Origin: Bacillus sp. 1780r2a1
GTDB lineage: Bacteria > Bacillota > Bacilli > Bacillales > Bacillaceae_H
Direction of reading: 5' to 3'
Length of the DNA stretch: 64,000 bases
Assembly: GCA_024134725.1 (NCBI GenBank)
Contig: CP099863.1
Coordinates: 2,911,258-2,975,257 of the forward strand
Below are positions 54,107 to 62,826 of this stretch, in pieces. Position numbers and translations under genes: made by a program. Position 1 is the stretch's first letter; every line of letters starts with the position of its first letter. Below the pieces are notes generated by a model that was given only the letters and a program-made list of their open reading frames with translations, was not told where the DNA came from and searched no databases.

Positions 54107-54133
54107 CGAGCATAGGTTCTATGCTCGTCATTG
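54101..54133. terminator. Hairpin containing both stop codons (CorA-like / lysozyme)
   Basis: CAATGACGAGCATAG and CTATGCTCGTCATTG form a perfect 15-base stem with loop GTT. Each arm carries the CAA TGA end of one of the two convergent genes. There is no long T run on either strand, only TTGTTCTTT. Confidence 0.8.
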
Positions 54134-55084
54134 TTCTTTCATCACTTTCTCTAATTTTACTCGAACATTCGGTCCGTAAATTCCATCTACTTCCTTTGGC
54201 AAATAGACCTTTTGAAAACGAGCAACCGCATCAGCCGTATTTGCTCCATAAATTCCATCTATGCCATGATTAGGAGCCGATTTATTAGGATAAAAGTAAA
54301 CTGATGCCAGAGCTTTTTGAAGCGTGTATACTTCTTCTCCCCTTGCTCCCTTCTTTAATATGCTCTTGGGGAGAGAAGATTTAGGTCTTTTCACAAATTG
54401 ACTTTTTATTTGTTGAAAAGAGGTTGCCACTGTGCTTAGTATGCCTGGCTTGGCCTCAGTGATATCTTGAAAAAACGCAATGTTCATTTCATTTAAGTCG
54501 ACATGTGTAGAAATTCCTTCAACTTTTCCCTGATCTGTATATTGAAACATGGCCCATTCTGACCAACCAAGTAGATTTCCCGGGCAATCAAATCCTTCTG
54601 CGCGATTGCTGCTACTATAACGAGCAATCCAAAGAGGATAATGAGAAAGTTCCTTTGAGAAGTATGTTTTAGCAAAGTGGTAGCCGCTATATAACAACGG
54701 CTGTACACCTGTATTTTTCTCCATTTCCTTTAGCCATGCTTGTCCAAACCTAGAGACAAACTCAGGACTTTTCCCTTTATTGACTTCTAAATCTAGGCAT
54801 GGGGGAAAATCAAACTCCATTGACTGAAGCTGCTGTAAAAAAAAGGCCACTTCCTGTTTAGGGTCGTTGGTACAGTGCGCATAGTGATAAAAGCCAACAG
54901 GTAAACCAGCTCTCTTAGCTCCATCGTAATTCTCATATACCCTTGGATCTGTAAACGTTTTCCCTTCTGTTAACTTAATATATGCCCCCTGCACGCCGGA
55001 TCTAGCTACTCGGTTCCAATCAATTTTTCCTTGATGATGTGACACATCAATAATCAATGGATTATGCACACTACGATTTTGCAT
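54128..55084 (-). CDS. GH25 lysozyme with peptidoglycan-binding domain
   Basis: The 318-residue protein has a GH25 (Lyc/Cpl-type) barrel at about 1-205: IIDVSHHQGKIDW, GVQGAYIKLTEG, GFYHYAHC, the catalytic acid region CLDLEVNKG and PLWIARY. After a linker, a peptidoglycan-binding domain follows (about 245-315, RGEEVYTLQKALASV, GIDGIYGANTADAVARFQK). It should cleave the glycan of the cell wall. No signal peptide is present, so export would need lysis, a non-classical route, or it acts on the spore or mother cell wall. No holin or phage genes are near. Confidence 0.88.
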   Translation of the reverse strand: MQNRSVHNPLIIDVSHHQGKIDWNRVARSGVQGAYIKLTEGKTFTDPRVYENYDGAKRAGLPVGFYHYAHCTNDPKQEVAFFLQQLQSMEFDFPPCLDLEVNKGKSPEFVSRFGQAWLKEMEKNTGVQPLLYSGYHFAKTYFSKELSHYPLWIARYSSSNRAEGFDCPGNLLGWSEWAMFQYTDQGKVEGISTHVDLNEMNIAFFQDITEAKPGILSTVATSFQQIKSQFVKRPKSSLPKSILKKGARGEEVYTLQKALASVYFYPNKSAPNHGIDGIYGANTADAVARFQKVYLPKEVDGIYGPNVRVKLEKVMKEQ

Positions 55085-55227
55085 ATCATCACGCTCCTAT
55101 GCTTTTGTACTACCCTAGCAGAAAAAAGTATTGATGCAAAGCAATAACCTCAATCAAAATTAAAAAGGATATTGTTCATGCACAGCTAATATACATAAAG
55201 GCAGCCCATTACTTAGGAGTTGAAAAA

Positions 55228-55911
55228 ATGAATTGGAATAAGCGTATATGGAGTTGGAAAGAACTAACGCTATTATTAGGCCTTGTGTTTATTGTTGTAC
55301 CTATTGCAATTGAATATCTTTTCAAAAAAGAGCTAAACGCTATTTTACAAAATGATTTATATGCGGGTACATTAACTGGATTGGTGATGGCCATTCTTTT
55401 CACAGTAGGTGTTTACGTAGTAGCTTTACGGCCTAATCATCTTCATTGGACAGAAGTAGGATTAAAAACATTCCCTCAAAAGGCTTGGATAACCATTACT
55501 TGGCTAACTCTTCTATTAATTATAATGAGTATCATAGCTGTGATAGTAATGGAGTTACTTGGCATTGGTACAAGCAATCAAAAAACTGAAAGTCTTCAAT
55601 CACGTTTAACCTTTATGAATTTTATGATTGGTTTTATATCAGCTAGTATTGTTTCTCCTGTATACGAAGAAATTTTTTATCGAGGTTTTCTGTATCGTTG
55701 GTTTCGACGATGGGGTATTTTCAATGCCACTCTTATCAGCTCATTATTATTTACATTGGCTCACTTGCCAACCTACAATACATTGCTAGTTAATTTCATA
55801 TCTGGCATTATTCTATGCTGGGCTTATGAAAAAACAGGTTCTGTGGTACCGGGAATGATTATCCACGGCGTTTTTAACGGAATTGCGATTGTATTGGCAG
55901 CTCTGGCTTAA
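55228..55911 (+). CDS. CPBP family intramembrane metalloprotease
   Basis: A 227-residue protein with about seven helices. The CAAX/bacteriocin-processing (Abi) motifs are visible: EEIFYRGFLYRW (motif 1), the conserved FTLAHLPTYN (motif 2 with His), and GMIIHGVFNG (motif 3). These residues form a glutamate-based or metal site. Substrates in Firmicutes are mostly unknown; some act in self-immunity to bacteriocins. The SunI-like protein 0.9 kb on is of interest here. AGGAG precedes the ATG. Confidence 0.88.
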   Translation: MNWNKRIWSWKELTLLLGLVFIVVPIAIEYLFKKELNAILQNDLYAGTLTGLVMAILFTVGVYVVALRPNHLHWTEVGLKTFPQKAWITITWLTLLLIIMSIIAVIVMELLGIGTSNQKTESLQSRLTFMNFMIGFISASIVSPVYEEIFYRGFLYRWFRRWGIFNATLISSLLFTLAHLPTYNTLLVNFISGIILCWAYEKTGSVVPGMIIHGVFNGIAIVLAALA

Positions 55912-55935
55912 ATGTTTACACACAACTGTTCTGCT

Positions 55936-55981
55936 TAAATAAAAAAAGAATGTTGAGTATTCAACATTCTTTTTTTATTTA
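55936..55981. terminator. Bidirectional terminator, 21-bp perfect arms
   Basis: Arms at 55936-55956 and 55961-55981 are perfectly complementary around GTAT, with T7 on both strands. The right arm contains the stop codon of the CBO0543-type gene. Confidence 0.92.
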
Positions 55982-56550
55982 TCTAAAGCTTGCTCTTTCT
56001 TTTGAATATTTAATAGCCATTTAGTAATCCAATAAGCAAAGTATACAATACCTAGGTCTATTAGAAACACGTAAAATAAATTCATGCTCTTACGCGCTTC
56101 AATTAATCCTAAACTTTTTTCTAACGGTGCTAAGCCAAATGCAAAGAGCGCGCTTACTATAATGGTATAGATATAAAAGTTCTTACTGTGTTTTGTGCAA
56201 TATTGATAGAGAAGTAAAAAGCCAACTGGAAGTACAGAAGCGGTAATGTTAGATGCGTTTGGTAATATCGGAATTAGAAAATAAGCATGTGTAAGGTGGT
56301 TACTTCGCCCAAGCGCAATATCAATATAAGTCCATAGAATATGCACCGTATAGCCGAAGAAAAAAAGCTCAAAAATTCGTTTTCGGTCTACCGTAAAACA
56401 AAGTAATACAAGCGGGAATACTGCTAATGCTAAAACAGCCCAAAACTGCCAGTTTCCAAAGTCTGAATACTGCTTCCAATAATCATAAAATAAATGATTT
56501 AGGTGATCTTGGGTTTTATGAATCGTTTGCCAATACTGTTCTTCACTCAT
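55975..56550 (-). CDS. CBO0543-type membrane protein
   Basis: A 191-residue protein with a hydrophilic head (about 1-35) and five helices. Segments such as NWQFWAVLALAVFPLVLLCF and GYTVHILWTYIDIALGR fit the CBO0543 family of small Bacillus/Clostridium membrane proteins, which has no known function. ATG at 56550 follows GAGGGGGAT; a TTG one codon earlier is possible. A 49-codon gene lies 27 bases upstream on the same strand. Confidence 0.75.
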   Translation of the reverse strand: MSEEQYWQTIHKTQDHLNHLFYDYWKQYSDFGNWQFWAVLALAVFPLVLLCFTVDRKRIFELFFFGYTVHILWTYIDIALGRSNHLTHAYFLIPILPNASNITASVLPVGFLLLYQYCTKHSKNFYIYTIIVSALFAFGLAPLEKSLGLIEARKSMNLFYVFLIDLGIVYFAYWITKWLLNIQKKEQALDK

Positions 56551-56577
56551 CAAAATCCCCCTCTACAGAGCGTACAC

Positions 56578-56727
56578 TTATCTATGCCCTCTTTTTTCAT
56601 TTTTATGTAAAGGTAGAAACTGTGTCCAATCGTATGTTTGAACGTGGCTTTGCTTTTCTATAAGATTTTCCAAATTCTTTACAACTTCTTTTGGTTTTAA
56701 AACTTGATGCGACATGAACGTGTTCAT
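56578..56727 (-). CDS. Hypothetical small protein (49 aa)
   Basis: An ATG at 56727, preceded by AAGGAAGGATT, opens 49 codons: MNTFMSHQVLKPKEVVKNLE, then a helix-forming middle and a C-terminal KNEKRGHR. It is soluble and basic. It ends 27 bases before the CBO0543-type gene and could be its operon partner. I recognise no family. The binding site is strong, which is the main reason to call it. Confidence 0.55.
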   Translation of the reverse strand: MNTFMSHQVLKPKEVVKNLENLIEKQSHVQTYDWTQFLPLHKNEKRGHR

Positions 56728-56829
56728 AATCCTTCCTTCCATTCAACCCACCTATCTAAGTGGAAGAAAATTACTTGTTTGATATTTGGTTCAATTGTAA
56801 AATAATGTTATATACATTGGAAGGGTGAT

Positions 56830-57081
56830 ATGATGTTTGGGATTACAGTCAAAAAGACGAATGAACAGTTAGTTATTAAGTGGCAGCTCTCTACGTTTAC
56901 GATTCCTCTTGATGATATTATTGAGATTCAAGAAGATGATACATATGGTGGTCAACAAGATGACTCAATTCGTATTGGTACACCATACGGAACGACTGAT
57001 CGAATTTGCATCAAAACCAAAAAGCAACCCTATCTCCTTTTCACAACAAATCTTCCTGCTATTTTAAAAGAAATTTCATAA
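56830..57081 (+). CDS. SunI/YnzG family protein
   Basis: An 83-residue protein of the bacterial PH-like fold: MFGITVKKTNEQLVIKWQLS, DDSIRIGTPYGTTDRICIK and LLFTTNLPAILKEI are hallmarks of the SunI/YnzG family. SunI confers immunity to the glycopeptide sublancin in strains with the SPbeta prophage; this form lacks the N-terminal membrane anchor of SunI and resembles the YnzG type, whose role is unknown. GAAGGGTG lies before the start. Confidence 0.82.
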   Translation: MMFGITVKKTNEQLVIKWQLSTFTIPLDDIIEIQEDDTYGGQQDDSIRIGTPYGTTDRICIKTKKQPYLLFTTNLPAILKEIS

Positions 57082-57091
57082 AGCTTTGTCT

Positions 57092-57123
57092 AAAAACCTT
57101 TGACACTACTCTCAAAGGTTTTT
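57092..57123 (+). terminator. Terminator of the SunI-like gene
   Basis: AAAAACCTTTGA and TCAAAGGTTTTT form a perfect 12-base stem with an eight-base loop. Confidence 0.85.
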
Positions 57124-57167
57124 ATTTAGTACTTTTTATTGACAATGTTTTCTTCTACTATATAATT

Positions 57168-57186
57168 GAAAATGATTATCATTATT
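57168..57186. promoter_or_regulatory. Fur box before the siderophore binding lipoprotein gene
   Basis: GAAAATGATTATCATTATT agrees with the Fur consensus GATAATGATWATCATTATC at 17 of 19 positions. It lies 28 bases before the CTG start. Confidence 0.88.
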
Positions 57187-57214
57187 AACAATATACATAA
57201 AGGGGTAGATTACA

Positions 57215-58132
57215 CTGAAGAAGCTCTTAACTATTCCATTTTTGCTGTTGCTTGCGATACTAGTGAGTGCGTGTGGTAACAACGCAGAAACGGTCTCTCA
57301 AAACGAAGGTGGAAACAAAAGTGAAACATTTACGTATGAAGCTGAAAATGGATCGATAGAAGTTCCTAAAAGCCCCAAGCGTATTATCGCTCTTTCTAAC
57401 GGCCCTAACGTAATGTCTCTAGATGGCAACATCGTTGGAATTGATGAATGGAGCAGCGCAAACCCACTTTTTAAAGAAAAAGTAAAAGGGGTAGAAGTTG
57501 TATCAGAAGATGATTTAGAAAAAATTATGGAGTTAGAGCCTGATTTAATCATTGCTGGCTCAGAAATGAAAAACATAAAAAAATTAAGCGAAATTGCTCC
57601 TACCGTTGCTTTTACATGGGGGAAGCTTGACTATTTATCACAGCAAATTGAAATCGGAAAGCTACTAAATAAAGAAGCTGAAGCTACCGCATGGGTCGAT
57701 GATTTTAAAAAGCGTGCAGCTGCTGCTGGTGAAGAAATTCGTGCAAAAATCGGTGAAGACGCGACGGTTTCGGTTATTGAAAGTGGCAACAAAGAATTTT
57801 ATGTGTTTGGAAACAACTACGCACGCGGAACGGAAATCTTATATCAAGCTATGGGTTTAAACATGCCTGAAAAAGTTAAAGAAACGGCGCTTAAATCCGG
57901 TATTCATACGATTTCTGCCGAGCTTCTTCCTGAGTTTGCTGGTGATTATATGATTTTAAGTAAGTATGCAGACGGGGACAATTCATTTTTAAAAACAGCA
58001 GTATGGAAAAACATCCCTGCTGTAAAAAATGGCCAGGTTTTTGAAATCAATGCCAAAGCATCAACTTACAGCGATCCTATTACGCTAGAACATCTTTTAA
58101 GCTTTTATGAAAAGTCATTCCTTAAAGAATAA
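57215..58132 (+). CDS. Iron-siderophore ABC transporter binding lipoprotein (CTG start)
   Basis: A substrate-binding lipoprotein of the FhuD/FecB (PF01497) class: KSPKRIIALSNGPNVMSL, LEPDLIIAGSEMKNIKKL and IAPTVAFTWGKL are typical. The lipobox VSACG needs upstream codons that only exist if translation begins at CTG 57215, giving KKLLTIPFLLLLAILVSAC. AAAGGGG is nine bases before that CTG, and an in-frame TAG at 57206 excludes any earlier start except ATT 57209. Starting at the TTG 57242 would remove the lysines of the signal. A Fur box precedes it. No permease or ATPase gene is nearby, so it must work with transporters encoded elsewhere. It may bind the schizokinen-type siderophore made by the 17-27 kb operon, but this is inference. 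Confidence 0.88.
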   Translation: MKKLLTIPFLLLLAILVSACGNNAETVSQNEGGNKSETFTYEAENGSIEVPKSPKRIIALSNGPNVMSLDGNIVGIDEWSSANPLFKEKVKGVEVVSEDDLEKIMELEPDLIIAGSEMKNIKKLSEIAPTVAFTWGKLDYLSQQIEIGKLLNKEAEATAWVDDFKKRAAAAGEEIRAKIGEDATVSVIESGNKEFYVFGNNYARGTEILYQAMGLNMPEKVKETALKSGIHTISAELLPEFAGDYMILSKYADGDNSFLKTAVWKNIPAVKNGQVFEINAKASTYSDPITLEHLLSFYEKSFLKE

Positions 58133-60227
58133 TAGAAAAAGGTACGAGGTTTGACACCTCGTACCTTTTTCTATTATTCTTTATTTCTATTTTATAAAGC
58201 GCCTCTTGGTTTCTACTACCAAAACCTCGATCCATACCAAGATTATTCTTCCCTTGGTCTTCTTCACTTAAATAGTGTTCTTGTGAAATTTCGACACCAT
58301 GAATTTTAATCCATTTAACAAGTTCGCTATTTCCTGAGTTATCCCCGCTCAGTAAAAAATATTTAACCTTCCCTTTCTTTACAAGACCCTCTAGCTCACT
58401 CGTTGTTAGAATAGGGTCCGTACCGTTGAACCCTCCTAATGCCATGACGCTTTCATTAGCATCAATAATATAAGGTGCGGCCGTAACGGTTGTGAGCGTC
58501 GCAAATAAGTACTCTTCTCCCGTATTATTTTCGCGAAGGTATGAAAGAAGCTCGCTATTCACGTTTGAGCTAAATATTCCACCTTCGTTCATTGAGTTGC
58601 TAAGCTGCGGCCCTGATTCGGGGAGTACACTATTTCCACCGTAAAGGATAGGAGTCACAGACCAATACATTGGCGCTATCAAAAGGATACATAAACTGAT
58701 AATTGACAGTCTTTTTCTAGCTATGTCGTGACTCTTCAGTATAACAAAAGCAACTGTCAGCATTACACCTACAATACCTAATGTATACATCCATACGCTT
58801 CCAATTTGCTCTGTGTAAGAGCCTAGAATATACGTTTGAAAGATGACAGTAACTCCCACTGCTGCGGGTAGTAAATAACTTTTCCAATCGTTACACTCTT
58901 TGTATAAGCGATACATTGCACTCCAGCCAATCCCGCACAAAGCGGCAATTGGAGGAGCAAGCATAATTAAATAGTAGTGATGAAAAAATCCCGCAATGCT
59001 AAAAAACCCGGCTACTGGAACCAGCCATGCAGTCCAAAACATCGCTTCTTGCCATTCTTTCTTTCTTCGCTCACGAAATGCGGTCAGTGCTACCGCTAAA
59101 ATTCCCATTAATGCAAAAGGCAACACCCAGCTAATTTGCCCAGATAAAGCCGACTGAAATAATCGAAGTGGACCTGCTTCACCTGTTCCAAACATATTCA
59201 TACTTTGGCTACCTCCAGTTCCTACACTTCCTTGTGGCCCTCTTGAATTATTGTTTCCTGGAGGTCCACCATCCCCTTGATTTTGAGGCATTTGCGGCGG
59301 CTGATTATTTCCGTTCATTGACGGAGGTGTCCCTTGAGCATCGTCACTTTCTGAGTCGTCAGGAATTGATATATTCTTTGATGCCTGAACACTTCCTTGT
59401 TCTCCAAATCCGCCCATTCCAGCTCTTGCATTTCCTGTTGTTTGCCCTAAAAGACGTTCCGTACCGTTATAACCAAAAGCTAACTCCAAAACTGAATTCG
59501 TTTGGCTGCTACCAACGTAAGGACGATTATCTTCTGACACGTACTCTACTACCAAAGCCCACGATAGCGAAACGCTTGCTAATACAAACATAGACAGTAT
59601 AAGTGATAAAATTCTTTTTTTTACTGACTTCCGTGCAGCAACAGCGTACATGACGATAAAAGCTGGTAATACCATAAATGCTTGAAGCATTTTCATATTA
59701 AAGCCCAGTCCAATTAGTCCAAAAGCAAATATAAGCCAAAGGATCTTTCCTGATTTCAGCGATTTCATTAAACACCAAGTACCTAAAAGAAGTGTAAATA
59801 CTAACAGACTGTCAATATTATTCGTTCGGCTTACTGCTACTGCAATAGGAGTTAACGCCATGACAATTGCAGCAATTCGAGCTGCTCCATCTTCGAACGT
59901 CGGTTGAACCATTTTATAAAGTAAGTAAACTGATCCTGCTCCAGCAAGGGCTTGGGGTAAGATCACGCTCCATGTGTGCACGCCAAACAAAAGTGCAAAA
60001 ATAGTTTGAATCCATAGCACAACAGGTGGTTTATCCACCGTCACGAAGCCAGACGGGTCAAATGAAGCGTAAAAGAAATTGTGAAAGCTCTGAGTCATGC
60101 TTTTCACCGCAGCTAAATAATATTGGTTCGCAGCCCCGTCCTGCCAAATGTTGTATGTATTTAATACTAGTGTAGCTACCAAGCTTAAAACTAATACTAG
60201 ATCCAATCGTTGCGTGATTTTTTTCAT
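58122..60227 (-). CDS. GT39-like membrane glycosyltransferase (YkcB/YycA type)
   Basis: About 701 residues with about 11-12 helices. The N-terminal PMT/ArnT-type motif is DKPPVVLWIQTIFALLFGV (with an acidic residue in VDKPP), then SRTNNIDSLLVF. Between helices lies a low-complexity Pro/Gly/Gln/Asn loop (about 295-345). Such proteins transfer sugars from lipid carriers on the outer face. ATG at 60227 follows AAAAGGAGAAG; the longer frame adds 14 residues. Unusually the last 20 or so codons run through the shared terminator hairpin, and the stop overlaps the convergent gene by 11 bases. YkcB is normally next to a YkcC-type glycosyltransferase, absent here. Confidence 0.82.
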   Translation of the reverse strand: MKKITQRLDLVLVLSLVATLVLNTYNIWQDGAANQYYLAAVKSMTQSFHNFFYASFDPSGFVTVDKPPVVLWIQTIFALLFGVHTWSVILPQALAGAGSVYLLYKMVQPTFEDGAARIAAIVMALTPIAVAVSRTNNIDSLLVFTLLLGTWCLMKSLKSGKILWLIFAFGLIGLGFNMKMLQAFMVLPAFIVMYAVAARKSVKKRILSLILSMFVLASVSLSWALVVEYVSEDNRPYVGSSQTNSVLELAFGYNGTERLLGQTTGNARAGMGGFGEQGSVQASKNISIPDDSESDDAQGTPPSMNGNNQPPQMPQNQGDGGPPGNNNSRGPQGSVGTGGSQSMNMFGTGEAGPLRLFQSALSGQISWVLPFALMGILAVALTAFRERRKKEWQEAMFWTAWLVPVAGFFSIAGFFHHYYLIMLAPPIAALCGIGWSAMYRLYKECNDWKSYLLPAAVGVTVIFQTYILGSYTEQIGSVWMYTLGIVGVMLTVAFVILKSHDIARKRLSIISLCILLIAPMYWSVTPILYGGNSVLPESGPQLSNSMNEGGIFSSNVNSELLSYLRENNTGEEYLFATLTTVTAAPYIIDANESVMALGGFNGTDPILTTSELEGLVKKGKVKYFLLSGDNSGNSELVKWIKIHGVEISQEHYLSEEDQGKNNLGMDRGFGSRNQEALYKIEIKNNRKRYEVSNLVPFSIIL
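58123..58183. terminator. Very long bidirectional hairpin, 28-bp perfect arms
   Basis: Arms 58123-58150 and 58156-58183 are perfectly complementary around the loop TTGAC. The hairpin holds the stop of the binding lipoprotein gene and the last codons and stop of the glycosyltransferase gene. Confidence 0.92.
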
Positions 60228-60518
60228 AAACTTCTCCTTTTGTTCATCATTTGTTACACAGTTTAGCAAGGAAATGTGAACTGAAAATGAACGGTGAAAA
60301 ATTCATGAATGATTATCTATTTAAGTGCCTATTATTAAAATCATCTTCTCGAGTTTTGGATGCTTTTATTTAAATAATTACCTACAAGCTTGAATGTTCT
60401 ATTAGTTTGAAAAATTGATAGCCCCTTGAACAAAATAGTTTTTATTATAGAATATTTAAATAGATAAAACATTCTATACTTAACATAACTGTTTTGGAAA
60501 GGAGCTTTACTTGCTACT
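60228..60518. other. Divergent intergenic region GT39 - HPP
   Basis: About 290 AT-rich bases between divergent genes. An inverted repeat TATAGAAT / ATTCTATA lies at 60446-60478 just upstream of the HPP gene and could be an operator. No ORF is supported. Confidence 0.5.
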
Positions 60519-61070
60519 GTGGAAAAGAAACTTACAAAGCATGCTCACCAATCTACTATTGTTTTTATTTCATATTTTAAGAAAATGAAAGGAACTATGA
60601 GACAACGCGGAAAAATCGATTATATAGATTCAACTATTTCTGCTGCAGGTGCATTAATTGCCATGCTTGTCGTTAGTTTTATCGTTTTACACCTAGGTTA
60701 CCCTATGGCTATAGCTCCTCTTGGTGCAAGCTGTATTTTAGTCTTCGGTGCTCACAAAAGTTTACTTTCACAACCTCGACATGTCATTGGAGGACACTTT
60801 CTTTCTACAACTTGCGCAATTATTATACTTGGTTTACTAGGCAAAAGTGTTTTTTCCCTCGTGTTTGTATTAGCATTTGTCCTTTTTCTTATGGCTCTTA
60901 CAGAAACAATGCACCCTCCAGCAGCAGCTAGTGCTCTCGTTGCCATCAATAACGAAGTAACGTGGAAGTTTCTACTTCCTATTGTTTTCGGTGCTTTGGT
61001 AGTCGTGTTTATTTCAACCATCTATAATAATGCCTTTCGTGCAAGGCAGTATCCGACGCATTGGTTTTGA
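60519..61070 (+). CDS. HPP family membrane protein
   Basis: A 183-residue protein with four helices. The family signature is MHPPAAASAL (HPP followed by AA), with PLGASCILVFGA and QPRHVIGGHFLS before it. Plant and cyanobacterial HPP proteins transport nitrite; the bacterial function is mostly unknown. The annotated start is GTG 14 bases after AAAGGAG, somewhat far; no better in-frame start exists before it, while an ATG further in (residue 23 or 27) lacks a site. It converges with sulP through a terminator. Confidence 0.82.
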   Translation: MEKKLTKHAHQSTIVFISYFKKMKGTMRQRGKIDYIDSTISAAGALIAMLVVSFIVLHLGYPMAIAPLGASCILVFGAHKSLLSQPRHVIGGHFLSTTCAIIILGLLGKSVFSLVFVLAFVLFLMALTETMHPPAAASALVAINNEVTWKFLLPIVFGALVVVFISTIYNNAFRARQYPTHWF

Positions 61071-61097
61071 CTGCGCTACTTCATAAATTGGACTTCA

Positions 61098-61127
61098 AAA
61101 AAACGGATACACACGTATCCGTTTTTT
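61098..61127. terminator. Bidirectional terminator HPP-sulP
   Basis: AAAAAACGGATAC and GTATCCGTTTTTT form a perfect 13-base stem around ACAC with T runs on both strands. Confidence 0.9.
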
Positions 61128-61187
61128 CAATCTAAACAAGATCAAGGCTATAGTTAGTAGCCTATCTCCAATAATAAAGTTTTAAAC

Positions 61188-62660
61188 TCAATGAGCTGAC
61201 GGCTTAACATTTGAGCGATCATAAATCGCGAGCTTATCTACTAATCTTTTACTAGTCGAATCTAATCCTTCAATTGCAACATTCGTTCCATGTTCGCGAT
61301 ATTTCATCACAACCTTGTCAATAGCACCTACAGCTGAATCATCCCAAACCTTGGCATTTGAAAAGTTAATAACGACGGATTTAGCATCAGCTGTAAAGTC
61401 AAAAGCATTTACAAAGCTTTCAACTGAAGCAAAGAATAAAGGTCCTTCTACGTTAACAAGTAAGTTGGAACCTTCTACCTTTTGATAAAGATTAATCTTT
61501 GAGATTTTTGCTACAAATAACACTGCACTTAAAATTACGCCTGCAATAACTCCTTTTGATAAGTCGTGTGTTGCCACAACGATTGCCATCGTGACAATCA
61601 TGACAATTACATCACCTTTTGGTGCGGTAACAGCATATTTAAAGGAAGACCAATCGAACGTTCCGGTGGAAACCATAATCATAATTCCAGCGAGTACAGG
61701 CATTGGAATTTGCACAACAAGTTGACCTAAAATCAGAATTAAAAACATCAAAAACATTCCAGCTACGAAAGTCGACAAGCGACTTCGACCACCTGATTTA
61801 ACGTTGATGACTGACTGTCCAATCATCGCACATCCTGCCATTCCACCAAAAAATCCTGTCACAAAGTTAGCGATACCTTGACCCTTTGCTTCTTTATTTT
61901 TATCACTTTCAGTATTCGTCATATCATCTACAATTGTCGCTGTTAAAAGCGACTCTAATAATCCAACAATAGCTAATGCAACAGAGTACGGAAAGATAAT
62001 AGTAAGGGTTTCAAACGTAAACGGAACGTCTGGAATCAAAAACGACGGTAAGGATTGTTTAATTACTCCTAAGTCTCCTACTGTACGTAAGTCTGCACCA
62101 CTTGATATAGCCACAATGGTTAACACGACAATGGCAATAAGCGGTGCTGGAATTGCTTTAAAAAATCGTGGTACAAGATACACAATGATGAGTGTAATTG
62201 CTACAAACACGTATGTTAAAGTAGAGATTCCAAAAAAATGTGGAACCTGAGCCATAAAAATTAAAATAGCTAAAGAGTTTACAAAGCCTATCATAACCGC
62301 TCTTGGAATAAATTTCATTAGCTTAGCTACTTTAAAAATACCAAATAAAAGTTGAATCACTCCTGTTAAAATAGTCGCTGCTAATAAATAGTTTAGTCCG
62401 TAGCCTTTTACTAATGGTACCATCAGTAAAGCCATAGCGCCTGTTGCTGCTGAAATCATTCCTGGTCTGCCACCAACGAATGAAATAATAACGGCAATAC
62501 AAAACGAAGCATACAAACCCACCATCGGATCAACGCCTGCAATAATCGAAAATGCAATGGCTTCTGGAATTAGTGCTAAAGCAACTACGATTCCTGCTAG
62601 TACGTCAGCACGGATGTTTGAAAACCATTCTTGCTTAATTTTATCTACCAAATCCTGCAC
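61188..62660 (-). CDS. SulP family anion transporter with STAS domain
   Basis: A 490-residue protein with about 10-12 helices in the SLC26/SulP fold ([59 protein letters not shown]) and a C-terminal STAS domain (about 395-485, [29 protein letters not shown]). Members carry sulfate, bicarbonate or dicarboxylates. The substrate here is not visible; no cys genes or carbonic anhydrase are adjacent. Complete length. Confidence 0.9.
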   Translation of the reverse strand: MQDLVDKIKQEWFSNIRADVLAGIVVALALIPEAIAFSIIAGVDPMVGLYASFCIAVIISFVGGRPGMISAATGAMALLMVPLVKGYGLNYLLAATILTGVIQLLFGIFKVAKLMKFIPRAVMIGFVNSLAILIFMAQVPHFFGISTLTYVFVAITLIIVYLVPRFFKAIPAPLIAIVVLTIVAISSGADLRTVGDLGVIKQSLPSFLIPDVPFTFETLTIIFPYSVALAIVGLLESLLTATIVDDMTNTESDKNKEAKGQGIANFVTGFFGGMAGCAMIGQSVINVKSGGRSRLSTFVAGMFLMFLILILGQLVVQIPMPVLAGIMIMVSTGTFDWSSFKYAVTAPKGDVIVMIVTMAIVVATHDLSKGVIAGVILSAVLFVAKISKINLYQKVEGSNLLVNVEGPLFFASVESFVNAFDFTADAKSVVINFSNAKVWDDSAVGAIDKVVMKYREHGTNVAIEGLDSTSKRLVDKLAIYDRSNVKPSAH

Positions 62661-62826
62661 CTCTTATCCTTTTATTTTGACTCGCTACTCGCAAGCCGAA
62701 TTCGTCTTCAACAAAAAGTAGTCTACCACTCTTTTTCCCAAAATGGAACCTTTTTGATACTTTTTATTTATAATTTTCTTTGTGGTATGATAAAAGACAT
62801 GCACTAATTAGCAAGGGAGCAGTGAG

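Noticed and set aside
54128-55084. Prophage remnant indicated by the GH25 lysozyme
   Set aside because: No holin, tail, integrase or attachment sites are nearby; Bacillus genomes carry such lysozymes outside phages.
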